A stretch of DNA of 64,000 nucleotides, from assembly GCA_017404785.1 (NCBI GenBank), contig JAFRBQ010000002.1, positions 1-64,000 of the forward strand, written 5' to 3'. This DNA is from Erysipelotrichaceae bacterium. Its GTDB lineage: Bacteria > Bacillota_I > Bacilli_A > Erysipelotrichales > Erysipelotrichaceae. Positions within the stretch are counted from its first letter, which is position 1. Every line of letters starts with the position of its first letter. The position numbers and the translations under genes were made by a program. A model generated the notes under the pieces. The model searched no databases, had not been told where the DNA came from, and was given only the letters and a program-made list of their open reading frames with translations. Of this stretch, positions 1 through 8,537 are shown in pieces.

Positions 1-1
1 C

Positions 2-154
2 GATATCGAAGACTGGGATTCTCTTGAACAGATAAATCTGATCGTTGCCATCGAGAACGAGTTTGAGATGATGTTCGATATGGCGGAAGTTTCTGATCTT
101 GCCAATGTAGGGGAAATGGCTGATCTGATCATGTCGAAATACGAAAATGAATAA
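2..154 (+). CDS. Acyl carrier protein, C-terminal part (cut by left edge)
   Basis: The reading frame is open at the left edge and gives about 50 residues ending at TAA 152-154. It begins with a WDSL motif whose Ser is the expected 4'-phosphopantetheine attachment site. An acidic helix (INLIVAIENEFEM) and a second helix (VGEMADLIM) follow, as in the second half of an acyl carrier protein. The WDSL form is common in stand-alone carrier proteins of polyketide- or FkbH-type clusters, so this may not be the housekeeping fatty-acid ACP. It overlaps the next gene by 8 bp, so the two are probably translated together. The carrier role is well supported; the acyl group is unknown. Confidence 0.85.
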   Translation, partial: DIEDWDSLEQINLIVAIENEFEMMFDMAEVSDLANVGEMADLIMSKYENE

Positions 155-569
155 CTACAGGTTTGAAGATTTAAAAGTTGGACAGGAAGAGTTTTTTACC
201 GTAACTGTTACAGAAGAAATGATGAACATGTTTCTGGATCTTTCTGGTGATACCAATCCTTTACACAACGATCCTGATTTTGCGAAGGAACAGGGATATA
301 ATGACAAAGTTGTATATGGTTTACTGACCACATCTTTTATATCCAAACTGGTTGGAGTTTTACTGCCAGGCAAAAACTGTCTCCTGCAGGGCATTGATAT
401 TAATTATTCCAGGCCTGTATATGTTGGCGATATTCTGATTGTTAAAGGTGTTGTTGATGAACTTCATGAATCGGTAAAAAGAGCCGAAATCAAAGTCGTT
501 ATAATCAATCAGGACGAACAGAAAGTAGTTAAGGGTAAAGTTGAAGTAGGATTTCTGAATTATCAGTGA
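147..569 (+). CDS. MaoC-like hot-dog dehydratase
   Basis: This 140-residue protein is one hot-dog domain of the MaoC / R-specific enoyl-CoA hydratase family. The hydratase-2 signature lies at about residues 34-45, with Asp35 and His40 in GDTNPLH matching the catalytic Asp and His. Length fits the stand-alone family. The start overlaps the acyl carrier protein gene by 8 bp, so the likely substrate is an enoyl or hydroxyacyl chain on that carrier. An acyl decoration for the surface glycan is an inference from position only. Residues around the motif are intact, so it looks active. Confidence 0.85.
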   Translation: MNNYRFEDLKVGQEEFFTVTVTEEMMNMFLDLSGDTNPLHNDPDFAKEQGYNDKVVYGLLTTSFISKLVGVLLPGKNCLLQGIDINYSRPVYVGDILIVKGVVDELHESVKRAEIKVVIINQDEQKVVKGKVEVGFLNYQ

Positions 570-583
570 GGTAAAGAAATAAT

Positions 584-1540
584 ATGCCAAAAAAGACAAA
601 AAAAGATCTGATTTCGCTTATCGTTCCTTGTTTTAACGAGGAGGAAGCACTGACGATTTTTTATAATGAAACAAGCAAAGTTCTTAAAACTATGAAAGTC
701 GATTATGAAATGATTCTGGTCGATGACGGTTCAAAAGATAATACACTCGAAGTTATGAGAAAACTGTCTAAAAAGGACAAGAATGTCAGATATATCTCTT
801 TTTCTAGAAACTTCGGAAAAGAAGCCGCTATGTATGCCGGTTTCGTAAATTCCAAAGGTGCTTACGTGGCTGTTATGGATGCCGATATGCAGGATCCACC
901 GACACTTTTACCTCAAATGTACCAGATCCTAAAAAAACAGGATTACGATTCAGTGGCGACCAGAAGAGTAAACAGAAAGGGCGAATCAAAGATCAGAAGC
1001 ATGTTTGCCAGAATGTTTTATAAGATCATTAATACAATATCTGATGCTGAGATCGTTGATGGTGCCAGAGATTTCCGGCTGATGAAAAGAAAAATGGTCG
1101 ATGCTGTTATTTCTATGAGTGAGTATAACCGTTTTTCTAAAGGCATTTTCGGGTGGGTAGGTTTTAAAACTTACTGGTTGCCATTCGAAAATGTTGAGAG
1201 AGTAGCTGGAACGACTTCCTGGAGTTTCTGGGGTCTGACCAGATATGCGATTGACGGGATCATCAATTTCTCGAATGTTCCTCTAAATATTGCTTCATGG
1301 TTCGGTTTCCTGATGACTTTTGTTGCATTCGTAATGCTGATATTCATCATCGTCAGAAAAGCGATCTTTGGTGATCCGGTCGCCGGATGGGCATCGACGA
1401 TGTGTGTAATTGTGTTCATAGGTGGTATTCAGTTGTTCTGTCTCGGCATTATGGGACAGTATATCGGAAAGACTTACATGGAGACCAAAAACAGGGCTCA
1501 TTACATTATTGCTGAAGCGAGTGATAAAACCGTAAAGTAA
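584..1540 (+). CDS. GtrB/CsbB-like polyprenyl-phosphate glycosyltransferase (GT2)
   Basis: This protein likely moves a sugar from a nucleotide donor to undecaprenyl phosphate on the cytoplasmic side of the membrane. The 318-residue chain has a GT2 fold: VPCFNEE near residue 14, VDDGS near 46 and the metal-binding DAD at 99-101 followed by MQDPP. Two membrane spans follow at about 233-262 and 270-296, the layout of GtrB, CsbB and YkcC proteins. A GAGGTAAAG ribosome site precedes the ATG. It sits one base before a GT-C-like protein, and the window has several GT-C and YfhO proteins that could use its lipid-linked product. The donor sugar is not known. Confidence 0.88.
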   Translation: MPKKTKKDLISLIVPCFNEEEALTIFYNETSKVLKTMKVDYEMILVDDGSKDNTLEVMRKLSKKDKNVRYISFSRNFGKEAAMYAGFVNSKGAYVAVMDADMQDPPTLLPQMYQILKKQDYDSVATRRVNRKGESKIRSMFARMFYKIINTISDAEIVDGARDFRLMKRKMVDAVISMSEYNRFSKGIFGWVGFKTYWLPFENVERVAGTTSWSFWGLTRYAIDGIINFSNVPLNIASWFGFLMTFVAFVMLIFIIVRKAIFGDPVAGWASTMCVIVFIGGIQLFCLGIMGQYIGKTYMETKNRAHYIIAEASDKTVK

Positions 1541-1541
1541 G

Positions 1542-3158
1542 ATGAAAAACATTTTAAACAAAATAGGAAAAGAAAAACTGATATATTATATTGGCCTGGG
1601 AATCTGGTTTGTCACAGATCTTTTAATACTGATTTTGATCAATATAAAGCTTCCTAATCTGATTGATTCTGATATGTCAGCTGAAATGATTCTTTCCCAT
1701 ATTCTTGTTAAAGAAAAAAGCATCATTACAAGCGGCTGGCTATATTCATCGGAGATCAGAGTTCTTTATACTCAACTTCTGTATACATTCTTTTCTAATT
1801 TCACAAATGACTGGCATCTTACCAGATTTCTGTCCATTATCTGCCTGCATCTGATTCTGTCCGGCAGCGTCATGTACGTCTTCAAAAAAGCGGGGTGCAA
1901 AGAATATGGGCCATATGCTGCTGTCTCTTTGCTTCTGGCATTTACATATAAGTATTTCTATATTATGGTCTGTGCCTGTGCCTATGTGCCATTCATTTCG
2001 GTAGCTTTCATGACCATTGGTTTCACTTTTGCCTATGGCAAAGAAACGCAGAAGAATAAAAAGATCATTCTGATTTGTTTAGCTTGTGTGCTTGGCTTTT
2101 GTGCCGGATTGAATGGCATTCGCCAGATAGTGATCACATATATTCCATTACTGCTATCGGCATTCTGTATAGCCCTGTACTGGATCTATAATTTCGGATG
2201 GGAAAAGTATAAGGATACTAAGAACTTCCGTTATCTGAATTTTGCTTTTGTATGTACGATCGCTAATGGAATGGGCTATCTGGTAAACAATAAAGTACTT
2301 TCAAGAATTGCTCATTTTGATTCCTGGAGTGAAATCAGATTTACGGATATCAACAGTGAAAACTTTATCAGAGTATTAACAGATTTCCTTCAGACGCTGG
2401 GTTTCAGTAAATACTACATGACTATTCCAACACTGATCAGTAATGCTGCCTGCGCTTTGTTTGTTGTCGCTCTGCTATATTTCATTATCATGGGATTAAA
2501 GCAGAAAAGCAGTGATGAGTATAAATTATTTATTCTGTATTTCTTGAGCAATGTTCTGATTTTCTTTACGATTTATACTTTCACGGATATGGTTTATGAT
2601 CGCTGGTATAATTTCCCGATCCTGATTTATGTATTTCCGATCATCGCCATGGGAATTCATGAATGTGGGTTTGGCAAAGCTCCCGCTTTTACAAAACTGC
2701 TGGTAGCTGTAATTCTGATACTTGCAGTCTATGCCAGATCATCAATCTGTTATATGGAGGTTGCCACGACCGAAAAGAATAAAGATCTTATTGAGATAGC
2801 TGAGTTTCTGGAAGATACCGATTATAATTCAGGTTATGCTTCTTATTGGAATAACAATGTCATTACGGAATTCACAAATGGCAAGATCGAAATGCGTACC
2901 TGGGTAGATTCCGGAAAAGATGGATCTCTGTTTGTTAATCAGAAAGCTCCCGGCATATCATGGGCATGGTTACAGCCAAGGAAGCATGTGGAAACGACGC
3001 CACAGGGCAAAGTTTTCACTATCCTGAAGGATAATGAAATCCCATACTGCAATTGGAGAGATAAACTGAGAAATGAAGATATCCTATTAAAAACTGAATC
3101 ATATACCGTCTACGGTTATGACAGTTATGAGGAAATGGTCAGAATCTGCGCAAAATAA
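1542..3158 (+). CDS. Polytopic membrane protein, likely GT-C-type glycosyltransferase
   Basis: This 538-residue protein has about ten hydrophobic segments. An acidic motif (DSDM, residues about 43-46) lies in the first outside loop after transmembrane span 1, which is where GT-C glycosyltransferases keep their catalytic acid. A soluble C-terminal part of about 100 residues follows the last span. It starts one base after the GtrB-like gene, and such pairs are usual in three-part glycosylation systems (GtrA/GtrB/Gtr-specific, or CsbB/GtcA/YfhO). No GtcA-like flippase is visible here. The class assignment rests on topology and context, so the exact reaction is unknown. Confidence 0.6.
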   Translation: MKNILNKIGKEKLIYYIGLGIWFVTDLLILILINIKLPNLIDSDMSAEMILSHILVKEKSIITSGWLYSSEIRVLYTQLLYTFFSNFTNDWHLTRFLSIICLHLILSGSVMYVFKKAGCKEYGPYAAVSLLLAFTYKYFYIMVCACAYVPFISVAFMTIGFTFAYGKETQKNKKIILICLACVLGFCAGLNGIRQIVITYIPLLLSAFCIALYWIYNFGWEKYKDTKNFRYLNFAFVCTIANGMGYLVNNKVLSRIAHFDSWSEIRFTDINSENFIRVLTDFLQTLGFSKYYMTIPTLISNAACALFVVALLYFIIMGLKQKSSDEYKLFILYFLSNVLIFFTIYTFTDMVYDRWYNFPILIYVFPIIAMGIHECGFGKAPAFTKLLVAVILILAVYARSSICYMEVATTEKNKDLIEIAEFLEDTDYNSGYASYWNNNVITEFTNGKIEMRTWVDSGKDGSLFVNQKAPGISWAWLQPRKHVETTPQGKVFTILKDNEIPYCNWRDKLRNEDILLKTESYTVYGYDSYEEMVRICAK

Positions 3159-3181
3159 GACTGCATCACTGCAGTTTTATT
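3154..3181. terminator. Bidirectional terminator hairpin between convergent genes
   Basis: A 6-bp core (ACTGCA, loop TCAC, TGCAGT) at 3160-3175 extends through one G-T pair and five A/T pairs to about 12 bp. An A-rich side and a TTTTATT side let it work in both directions. The stop codons of both convergent genes (3156-3158 and 3177-3179) lie inside the stem. Confidence 0.7.
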
Positions 3182-4646
3182 CTTGCCACATGTTTTCTTT
3201 CATCCAGTTTAGTCTGTCTTTCAGCCATGTTCGCAGATACTCGATATTCTCATCATAAGTTTCACCGCGTTCCTCGAATTCCAGACCAGAATAGGTATGG
3301 AAGATGACCCAGCCGGCTCCACCGTTTTCAGTATCTGAATAATTGGTTTCAAATAGTTCTCTATATCTGCCTGTCAGTTGATCGATCATGCCTCCATCTG
3401 AATATGAACTTTCGAATAAAGAATAGTATTTTTCAAATGTTTCATTTACCAGAGATCGGAATTCAGGATATTCCATCAGTCTGTCAAATATAGGATTTCT
3501 GGTACAGACAAATTCTGCATAGCTTATTTTCTTATTATCTTTTTCTTCAGGGCTTTCGCCTTCCCAGGCATCAGGATAATAATTTATCGAGTAATTGCCT
3601 GAGGATATATCAAAATCCCAGACTGGTCCAGCATAAATGATTCCGTTCTTTTTGTAGAATTTGACACTGCTGTAATCAAAATCAATATTCTTGGCAAATT
3701 CGTTCAGGAGATAGAATTTGGCAAAGCTTTCGACATCTATTGTATTCCTGACGTTTTTATAATCTCCGGAATATACAGCGTTATCAAACAGATTTATAGA
3801 CTGGTGCATATACTCTTCTGTTTCATAATCGGGTTCATCCGGATCAACGATCCTGAATCTCCAGTCGTTATCGCTGTTTATGTATACAGTATCCTTATCT
3901 TCTCTTTCTTCCTCATATTCGAAAATGAAATCTCCGGAATAGACATCGATATCGACTCTGCTGATTGAAGCATTTACCCGTTCTGTAAGGAGATAACATC
4001 CTTTATAGACATCATCCATATAGACCTTCACATATTCGCTTTCAGGAGTATATTCCAGTTCCATTTCTTTCGCAAGCTCGAAGAACAGCTTGTTTCTTAT
4101 CATAGTTGGATCGAAACATTCAGCCAAAAGACTCCATTTTTTGTTTTTGCCAAAACCAAGAATATCTACTTTCTTGGAGAATTTTATGTTGTATGGCCTT
4201 TTGTCGCCGCCGGAAGTAGAATTGCCGCGAACATTGATAATACAGTTATCATCGTCAATTACATCACCATTGCTATCGACGAAAACTATTCTGGCTTCTT
4301 TCTTTCCATGATAGTTTTTAAGATTATTTCCATTGCCGTCATAGGAATAAATATAAACAGTAGGCCACTTTTCTTCCATGAGATGTGTCTGATTAAAAAA
4401 TACCAGTTCGTCTCTGGTTTTAAGCAGTTCATTATATGATGCGACACCTTTACGGTAGTTCTCTATTCTCCTGACAAGGTCATAACTGCAGATACTTTCA
4501 TAATTGAATGGAAGTTTATTTATCTCTTCATTTATCTCTTCTTTTATTCTTTCCTCTTTAAAAAACAGCACAAAAAAGAATGAGACTAATAGACATAAAG
4601 CTGTGAGCAAAATGATTAAATCCTTTTTAGAGTAACTGTTTTTCAT
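3177..4646 (-). CDS. CotH-family kinase-like protein, membrane anchored
   Basis: This 489-residue protein has one N-terminal membrane span (about 8-29) and then a CotH domain outside the membrane. Key CotH features are the RGNST motif at 140-144, the FGKNKKWSLLAE strand with its following RNKL helix start (about 165-187), YKGCYLLTER near 214-223 and the WDFD metal-binding motif at 343-346. CotH proteins are protein kinase-like; spore-coat CotH phosphorylates Ser residues in other coat proteins. Surface CotH proteins in glycan loci have unknown targets. The gene runs against its neighbours. A second, divergent CotH lies at 43765-45393. Confidence 0.85.
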   Translation of the reverse strand: MKNSYSKKDLIILLTALCLLVSFFFVLFFKEERIKEEINEEINKLPFNYESICSYDLVRRIENYRKGVASYNELLKTRDELVFFNQTHLMEEKWPTVYIYSYDGNGNNLKNYHGKKEARIVFVDSNGDVIDDDNCIINVRGNSTSGGDKRPYNIKFSKKVDILGFGKNKKWSLLAECFDPTMIRNKLFFELAKEMELEYTPESEYVKVYMDDVYKGCYLLTERVNASISRVDIDVYSGDFIFEYEEEREDKDTVYINSDNDWRFRIVDPDEPDYETEEYMHQSINLFDNAVYSGDYKNVRNTIDVESFAKFYLLNEFAKNIDFDYSSVKFYKKNGIIYAGPVWDFDISSGNYSINYYPDAWEGESPEEKDNKKISYAEFVCTRNPIFDRLMEYPEFRSLVNETFEKYYSLFESSYSDGGMIDQLTGRYRELFETNYSDTENGGAGWVIFHTYSGLEFEERGETYDENIEYLRTWLKDRLNWMKENMWQE

Positions 4647-4827
4647 ACCTATATGTGATTATTCATAATTATATCAACAAACAGGATAATGTTATTATCA
4701 AGAAAACAATTACTATACGTGCAAATACGAATTGTTAAGATTGATTTCAATAGTCAATTATATGAATCCGGAATAAGTGCCATCGGTAGTGAATAATCAT
4801 TATATAGGTTAAAATATAAAGGTGGAT
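4647..4827. other. Divergent intergenic region, no gene
   Basis: This roughly 180-bp AT-rich gap separates the minus-strand cotH gene from the lipoprotein gene. It must hold promoters in both directions. On the minus strand a TATAAT lies at 4668-4673, 22 bp before the cotH start, but no good -35 is spaced from it. On the plus strand only TAAAAT-like runs (about 4810-4820) are seen. No RNA gene or repeat was recognised. Confidence 0.5.
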
Positions 4828-5889
4828 ATGAAGACAAAAGTTGTTTTTATAAGATTACTGATTATAGCACTTGTACCGATGATGCTTTTTTCGTGTTCAA
4901 CTGTGAATGAGACTATTACGAAAAATGATCCAGAAATAAATGATCCTAATAATATATCTGATGAACTGGATCTTGAAATAAAAGCTGTTGACGATGGTAA
5001 TATTATTTTTTATTCTTACGAGGATTATTACCGTTACGGTCCTTCGATCATGAAATATGAAGATGGTTCAATGGACGCCTGGTTCTCTTCTCCGGGCAAT
5101 AACAGCTCTCAATGGGACTGGATCACATATAGGCATTCTGATGATGGGATAAACTGGTCTGATGAAGAAGTGGTTCTGAAACCGACACCCGGTTCAAAAG
5201 ACAGCTGTTCAGTCTGTGATCCTGGTGTAGTGTATTTTAACGGTTATTATTACATGGGCTATACCTCTACCGATGACTACAGCGGAAAAGGTTCCAATAA
5301 TTCGGCATTTGTAGCCAGAAGCGAATATCCTGACGGACCGTATGAAAAATGGAACGGTGAAGGCTGGGGTGGCGATCCTGAACCTATCATCGCATACAAA
5401 GGAGATCCTTCCGGATGGGGTATAGGTGAGCTGAGTTTCGTCATAAGAGATGATGATCTTCTTATCTATTACACCTGTTTTGATGAAAATGGTGGTTCTA
5501 CCGGATTATATAAAGCTGATCTGACAGAAAACTGGCCTTTAACTATGAGATTTAAGGATACGGTTCTGAATCATCTTCATGAGGATTCTTTGGATGTAGC
5601 TTATGATACTAATCTTGGCCTGTTCCTGGCTTTTTCTATCGATTACAGGATGTCCGAGAGTTCCAGAATCGCATTATATGCGTCATACGATGGCAAGAAA
5701 TTTGAGGAAATGGACACATCAAAAGATATGATCGAGGATTATGCTCACAATGTCGGTGTAGCAAAAAGCCCGATCGGATATCTTGATTCAAGTGAAAATA
5801 TTCTGATAGGCTATGCATTCGGAAAAGACTGGGGAAGATGGTCAGCCAAGTTTCAGAATGTCAGAGTCTTTCCGGATGATAAGAACTAA
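4828..5889 (+). CDS. Lipoprotein with beta-propeller (GH43/GH32-like) fold
   Basis: The N-terminus is a lipoprotein signal (MKTK, hydrophobic stretch, then LFSC with Cys as the lipidated residue), so the protein sits on the outer face of the membrane. The remaining 330 residues repeat short beta-hairpins with Trp/Tyr and Asp-rich turns (GPSIMKY near 72, CDPGVVYFNGYYYMGY near 130-145). This matches five-bladed propellers of GH43/GH32-like hydrolases. I chose ATG 4828 over GTG 4822 because AAAGGTGG lies just before it and would be split by the upstream start. Whether it is catalytic is unclear; it could trim or bind the local glycan. It is 8 bp upstream of a YfhO gene. Confidence 0.7.
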   Translation: MKTKVVFIRLLIIALVPMMLFSCSTVNETITKNDPEINDPNNISDELDLEIKAVDDGNIIFYSYEDYYRYGPSIMKYEDGSMDAWFSSPGNNSSQWDWITYRHSDDGINWSDEEVVLKPTPGSKDSCSVCDPGVVYFNGYYYMGYTSTDDYSGKGSNNSAFVARSEYPDGPYEKWNGEGWGGDPEPIIAYKGDPSGWGIGELSFVIRDDDLLIYYTCFDENGGSTGLYKADLTENWPLTMRFKDTVLNHLHEDSLDVAYDTNLGLFLAFSIDYRMSESSRIALYASYDGKKFEEMDTSKDMIEDYAHNVGVAKSPIGYLDSSENILIGYAFGKDWGRWSAKFQNVRVFPDDKN

Positions 5890-5897
5890 ATTGATTT

Positions 5898-8537
5898 ATG
5901 CATAACGTGAATAACGGCAGAAAGAATTATTATCTGATCTACACATTTTGTTTCCTGATCATGTGTGCGATCGTTTTCAGTTACTATTATCTGAATGGTA
6001 TTACTTTCATCAATCATACTAATGACGGTCTTGTTCAGCATTATAAAGCTCTGATTTATTATTCAGAGTATCTCAGAACGATATTCAGAAACTTCTTTAT
6101 CGAACACAGTTTTGAGATCCCGATGTGGGATTTTACCATTGGCGAAGGTGCAGATATATTACAGACACTGCATATGTATGCAATCGGAGATCCGTTATCG
6201 TTTTTCTCTGTCTTTTTCCCAAGAAATTTAATTTACGTATATTATGATCTGAGTATCATCATCAGACTCTATCTGGCAGGTCTGTTCTTTTCAATACTGT
6301 GTTTTTATACAAAGCGCAATAATCAGTATGCAGTACTGGCCGGAACACTTGTCTATGTTTTCTGTTATTGGGATCTGCTCAACGTCAATGAACATATCTA
6401 TTTCCTGAATCCGATGTTGTATCTGCCATTGATCGTTCTGGGTATAGAAAAGATCATCAATGATGAGAAACCGTACTTATTATCTGTAGCGGTGTTTATC
6501 AGCGCATTAAGCAATTTCTATTTCTTCTACATGCTGGTAGTACTGACAGTCTTATATGTAGCAGTAAGACTTCTGTTTGCGTATATAAAAGAACCGAAGA
6601 AACTTTTATCTAAGCTGATAACGATAATCATCTTCTCAGCCTGGGGTACAGCTTTGGCCGCTGTGATACTGTTGCCGGTAATCGATCCGTTCATGTCTGA
6701 CAGCAGAGTTTCGATTGAAAGTGCCGGAGGTCTTCTGTACTCAAGGTTCTACTATGAGAGACTGTTTACAGTCTTTGTATCAAATGATTTTGAGTACGAT
6801 CTATGTATGGGATTTGCTGCACCGACTTTACTGGCTCTGGGATTACTTCTGAAAGATAAGAGAAAGACCGGAAGGATGCTTCTTGTGTATAACATTATTG
6901 TCTTCCTGATGGTCTGTATTCCATATGCCGGAAAAGTCATGAATGGTTTTGCCTATCCAATCAACCGCTGGTCCTTTGCGATCGCTTTGGTAGTTGCCTA
7001 TTCATTTGTATATGAATGGGAAGAATTACAAAATAATAAAAAATATCTTCTCATCTTCATGGTTGTTTTATTTGTTGGTTCGATGGTATCAGCCTGGTCA
7101 AGGCAGATCAGAGTATTTGTACCGATCGCTTTGTGTATCATATTCTATATCGTTTTAAATCTTAATATCGATAAGAAGATAAAAGATCTGGATCTCAAAC
7201 AGGTCCTGCTGATCCTGATTGTTGTTTTCAACATCATCTATATCGCTGATTATGATTATTCAGCACGCGGTTCAAACAGAAAAGAAGATGCTGCGACTGT
7301 TGAGGAAGCATTAAGTGAAGTATATGAATCTGATGCTGAAAGATTTGCTGAATTTGTGAAAGACGATAATGATGCTTTCTACAGATATTCTGGCAATTTC
7401 CTGAAGGCAAACGCCGGAATGCTGGCGGGAGTAAAATCTACTGATTTTTACTGGAGCGTTACCAATCCTAATGTGATCAGTTTCCGAAATAAACTCGGTC
7501 TTCTTGATCTGACCTCATATATGTACAGAGGTTATGATGACAGATCGTCTTTATATATTTTGGGCAATGTTAAGTATTTTGTAGATAACGAAATAGAACC
7601 GATACCGTATATCTTTGATTATGAAGGTGAAAACAAAGATAAAGGCATATATCAGAACAGATATACTATACCGTTTGGTTATACATATGAAACAGCGGTT
7701 TCTTATGAGAAATGGGATAAACTCGATCAGATCGAAAAACAGGAAACATTGTTGAATAATATCGTCCTTGATGTTGATTCGGATCTGGATCCTGTTTATG
7801 ATGATTATCGTAAAAAAACTAAATTAGTCGGAGATAATGGGATCGTTGTTGACGGAAACAGAATAACAGTCAGTGAAGAAAAATCTGATTTGCATATCAT
7901 GATCGAAGATCCTGATAAAGGTGAGTATAATCTTTCTTTTGATAATTTGCAGTTTGAAGATACCGAAGGATATATTGATGGAAACAGAACAATTCTGAAA
8001 ATCAGGACTGAAGCGAATGACGTTAATAAACTTATGTATTTCTATACTAAGGAATATCAGTTTTATTCGGGAAGACATGAGTTTACTATATGTTACGGAT
8101 ACAATGAAAATGGTGTAGATGAAATCATTTTGACTTTACCATATCCGGGAGTGTATACATTTGATGATCTCTATGTCAGCAGAATCAATAATGAAATGAT
8201 CCAAGAACAGACAGATCTGCTTAAAGAGGATGTTCTTGAAGATGTGGAATTCTCTGTAAACAGAATTGACGGAAATATCGATCTGAAGAAAGATAAGTAT
8301 ATGTTGTTATCTATTCCTTACGCCAACGGATGGAAAGCATATGTTGACGGAAAAGAAAAAGAGCTGTTAAGAGCCAATGAATGTTATATGGCTTTAAGTC
8401 TTGAAAAGGGAAGTCATACAATAGAGTTGAGATATAATACTCCATTCCTGAAATTTGGTTCCTTAGTAAGTATGGTATCTATAATCGGGTTTGGTGTTTT
8501 CTGGTATCTGGACAGAAAGAACGGAATTCTGAAATGA
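5898..8537 (+). CDS. YfhO-family membrane protein (first of two)
   Basis: This 879-residue polytopic protein has about twelve N-terminal spans and a large outside C-terminal domain that ends in one more span. The C-terminal signature IPYANGWKAYVDGKE (near residue 810) and the EKGSHTIELRY strand are typical of YfhO. In Bacillus subtilis, YfhO is the GT-C-type partner of CsbB in adding GlcNAc to lipoteichoic acid, moving sugar from a polyprenyl carrier outside the cell. The gene overlaps the heptose cassette by 4 bp, so the two may be co-transcribed. A paralogue lies at 16505-19090. The acceptor polymer here is unknown. Confidence 0.85.
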   Translation: MHNVNNGRKNYYLIYTFCFLIMCAIVFSYYYLNGITFINHTNDGLVQHYKALIYYSEYLRTIFRNFFIEHSFEIPMWDFTIGEGADILQTLHMYAIGDPLSFFSVFFPRNLIYVYYDLSIIIRLYLAGLFFSILCFYTKRNNQYAVLAGTLVYVFCYWDLLNVNEHIYFLNPMLYLPLIVLGIEKIINDEKPYLLSVAVFISALSNFYFFYMLVVLTVLYVAVRLLFAYIKEPKKLLSKLITIIIFSAWGTALAAVILLPVIDPFMSDSRVSIESAGGLLYSRFYYERLFTVFVSNDFEYDLCMGFAAPTLLALGLLLKDKRKTGRMLLVYNIIVFLMVCIPYAGKVMNGFAYPINRWSFAIALVVAYSFVYEWEELQNNKKYLLIFMVVLFVGSMVSAWSRQIRVFVPIALCIIFYIVLNLNIDKKIKDLDLKQVLLILIVVFNIIYIADYDYSARGSNRKEDAATVEEALSEVYESDAERFAEFVKDDNDAFYRYSGNFLKANAGMLAGVKSTDFYWSVTNPNVISFRNKLGLLDLTSYMYRGYDDRSSLYILGNVKYFVDNEIEPIPYIFDYEGENKDKGIYQNRYTIPFGYTYETAVSYEKWDKLDQIEKQETLLNNIVLDVDSDLDPVYDDYRKKTKLVGDNGIVVDGNRITVSEEKSDLHIMIEDPDKGEYNLSFDNLQFEDTEGYIDGNRTILKIRTEANDVNKLMYFYTKEYQFYSGRHEFTICYGYNENGVDEIILTLPYPGVYTFDDLYVSRINNEMIQEQTDLLKEDVLEDVEFSVNRIDGNIDLKKDKYMLLSIPYANGWKAYVDGKEKELLRANECYMALSLEKGSHTIELRYNTPFLKFGSLVSMVSIIGFGVFWYLDRKNGILK

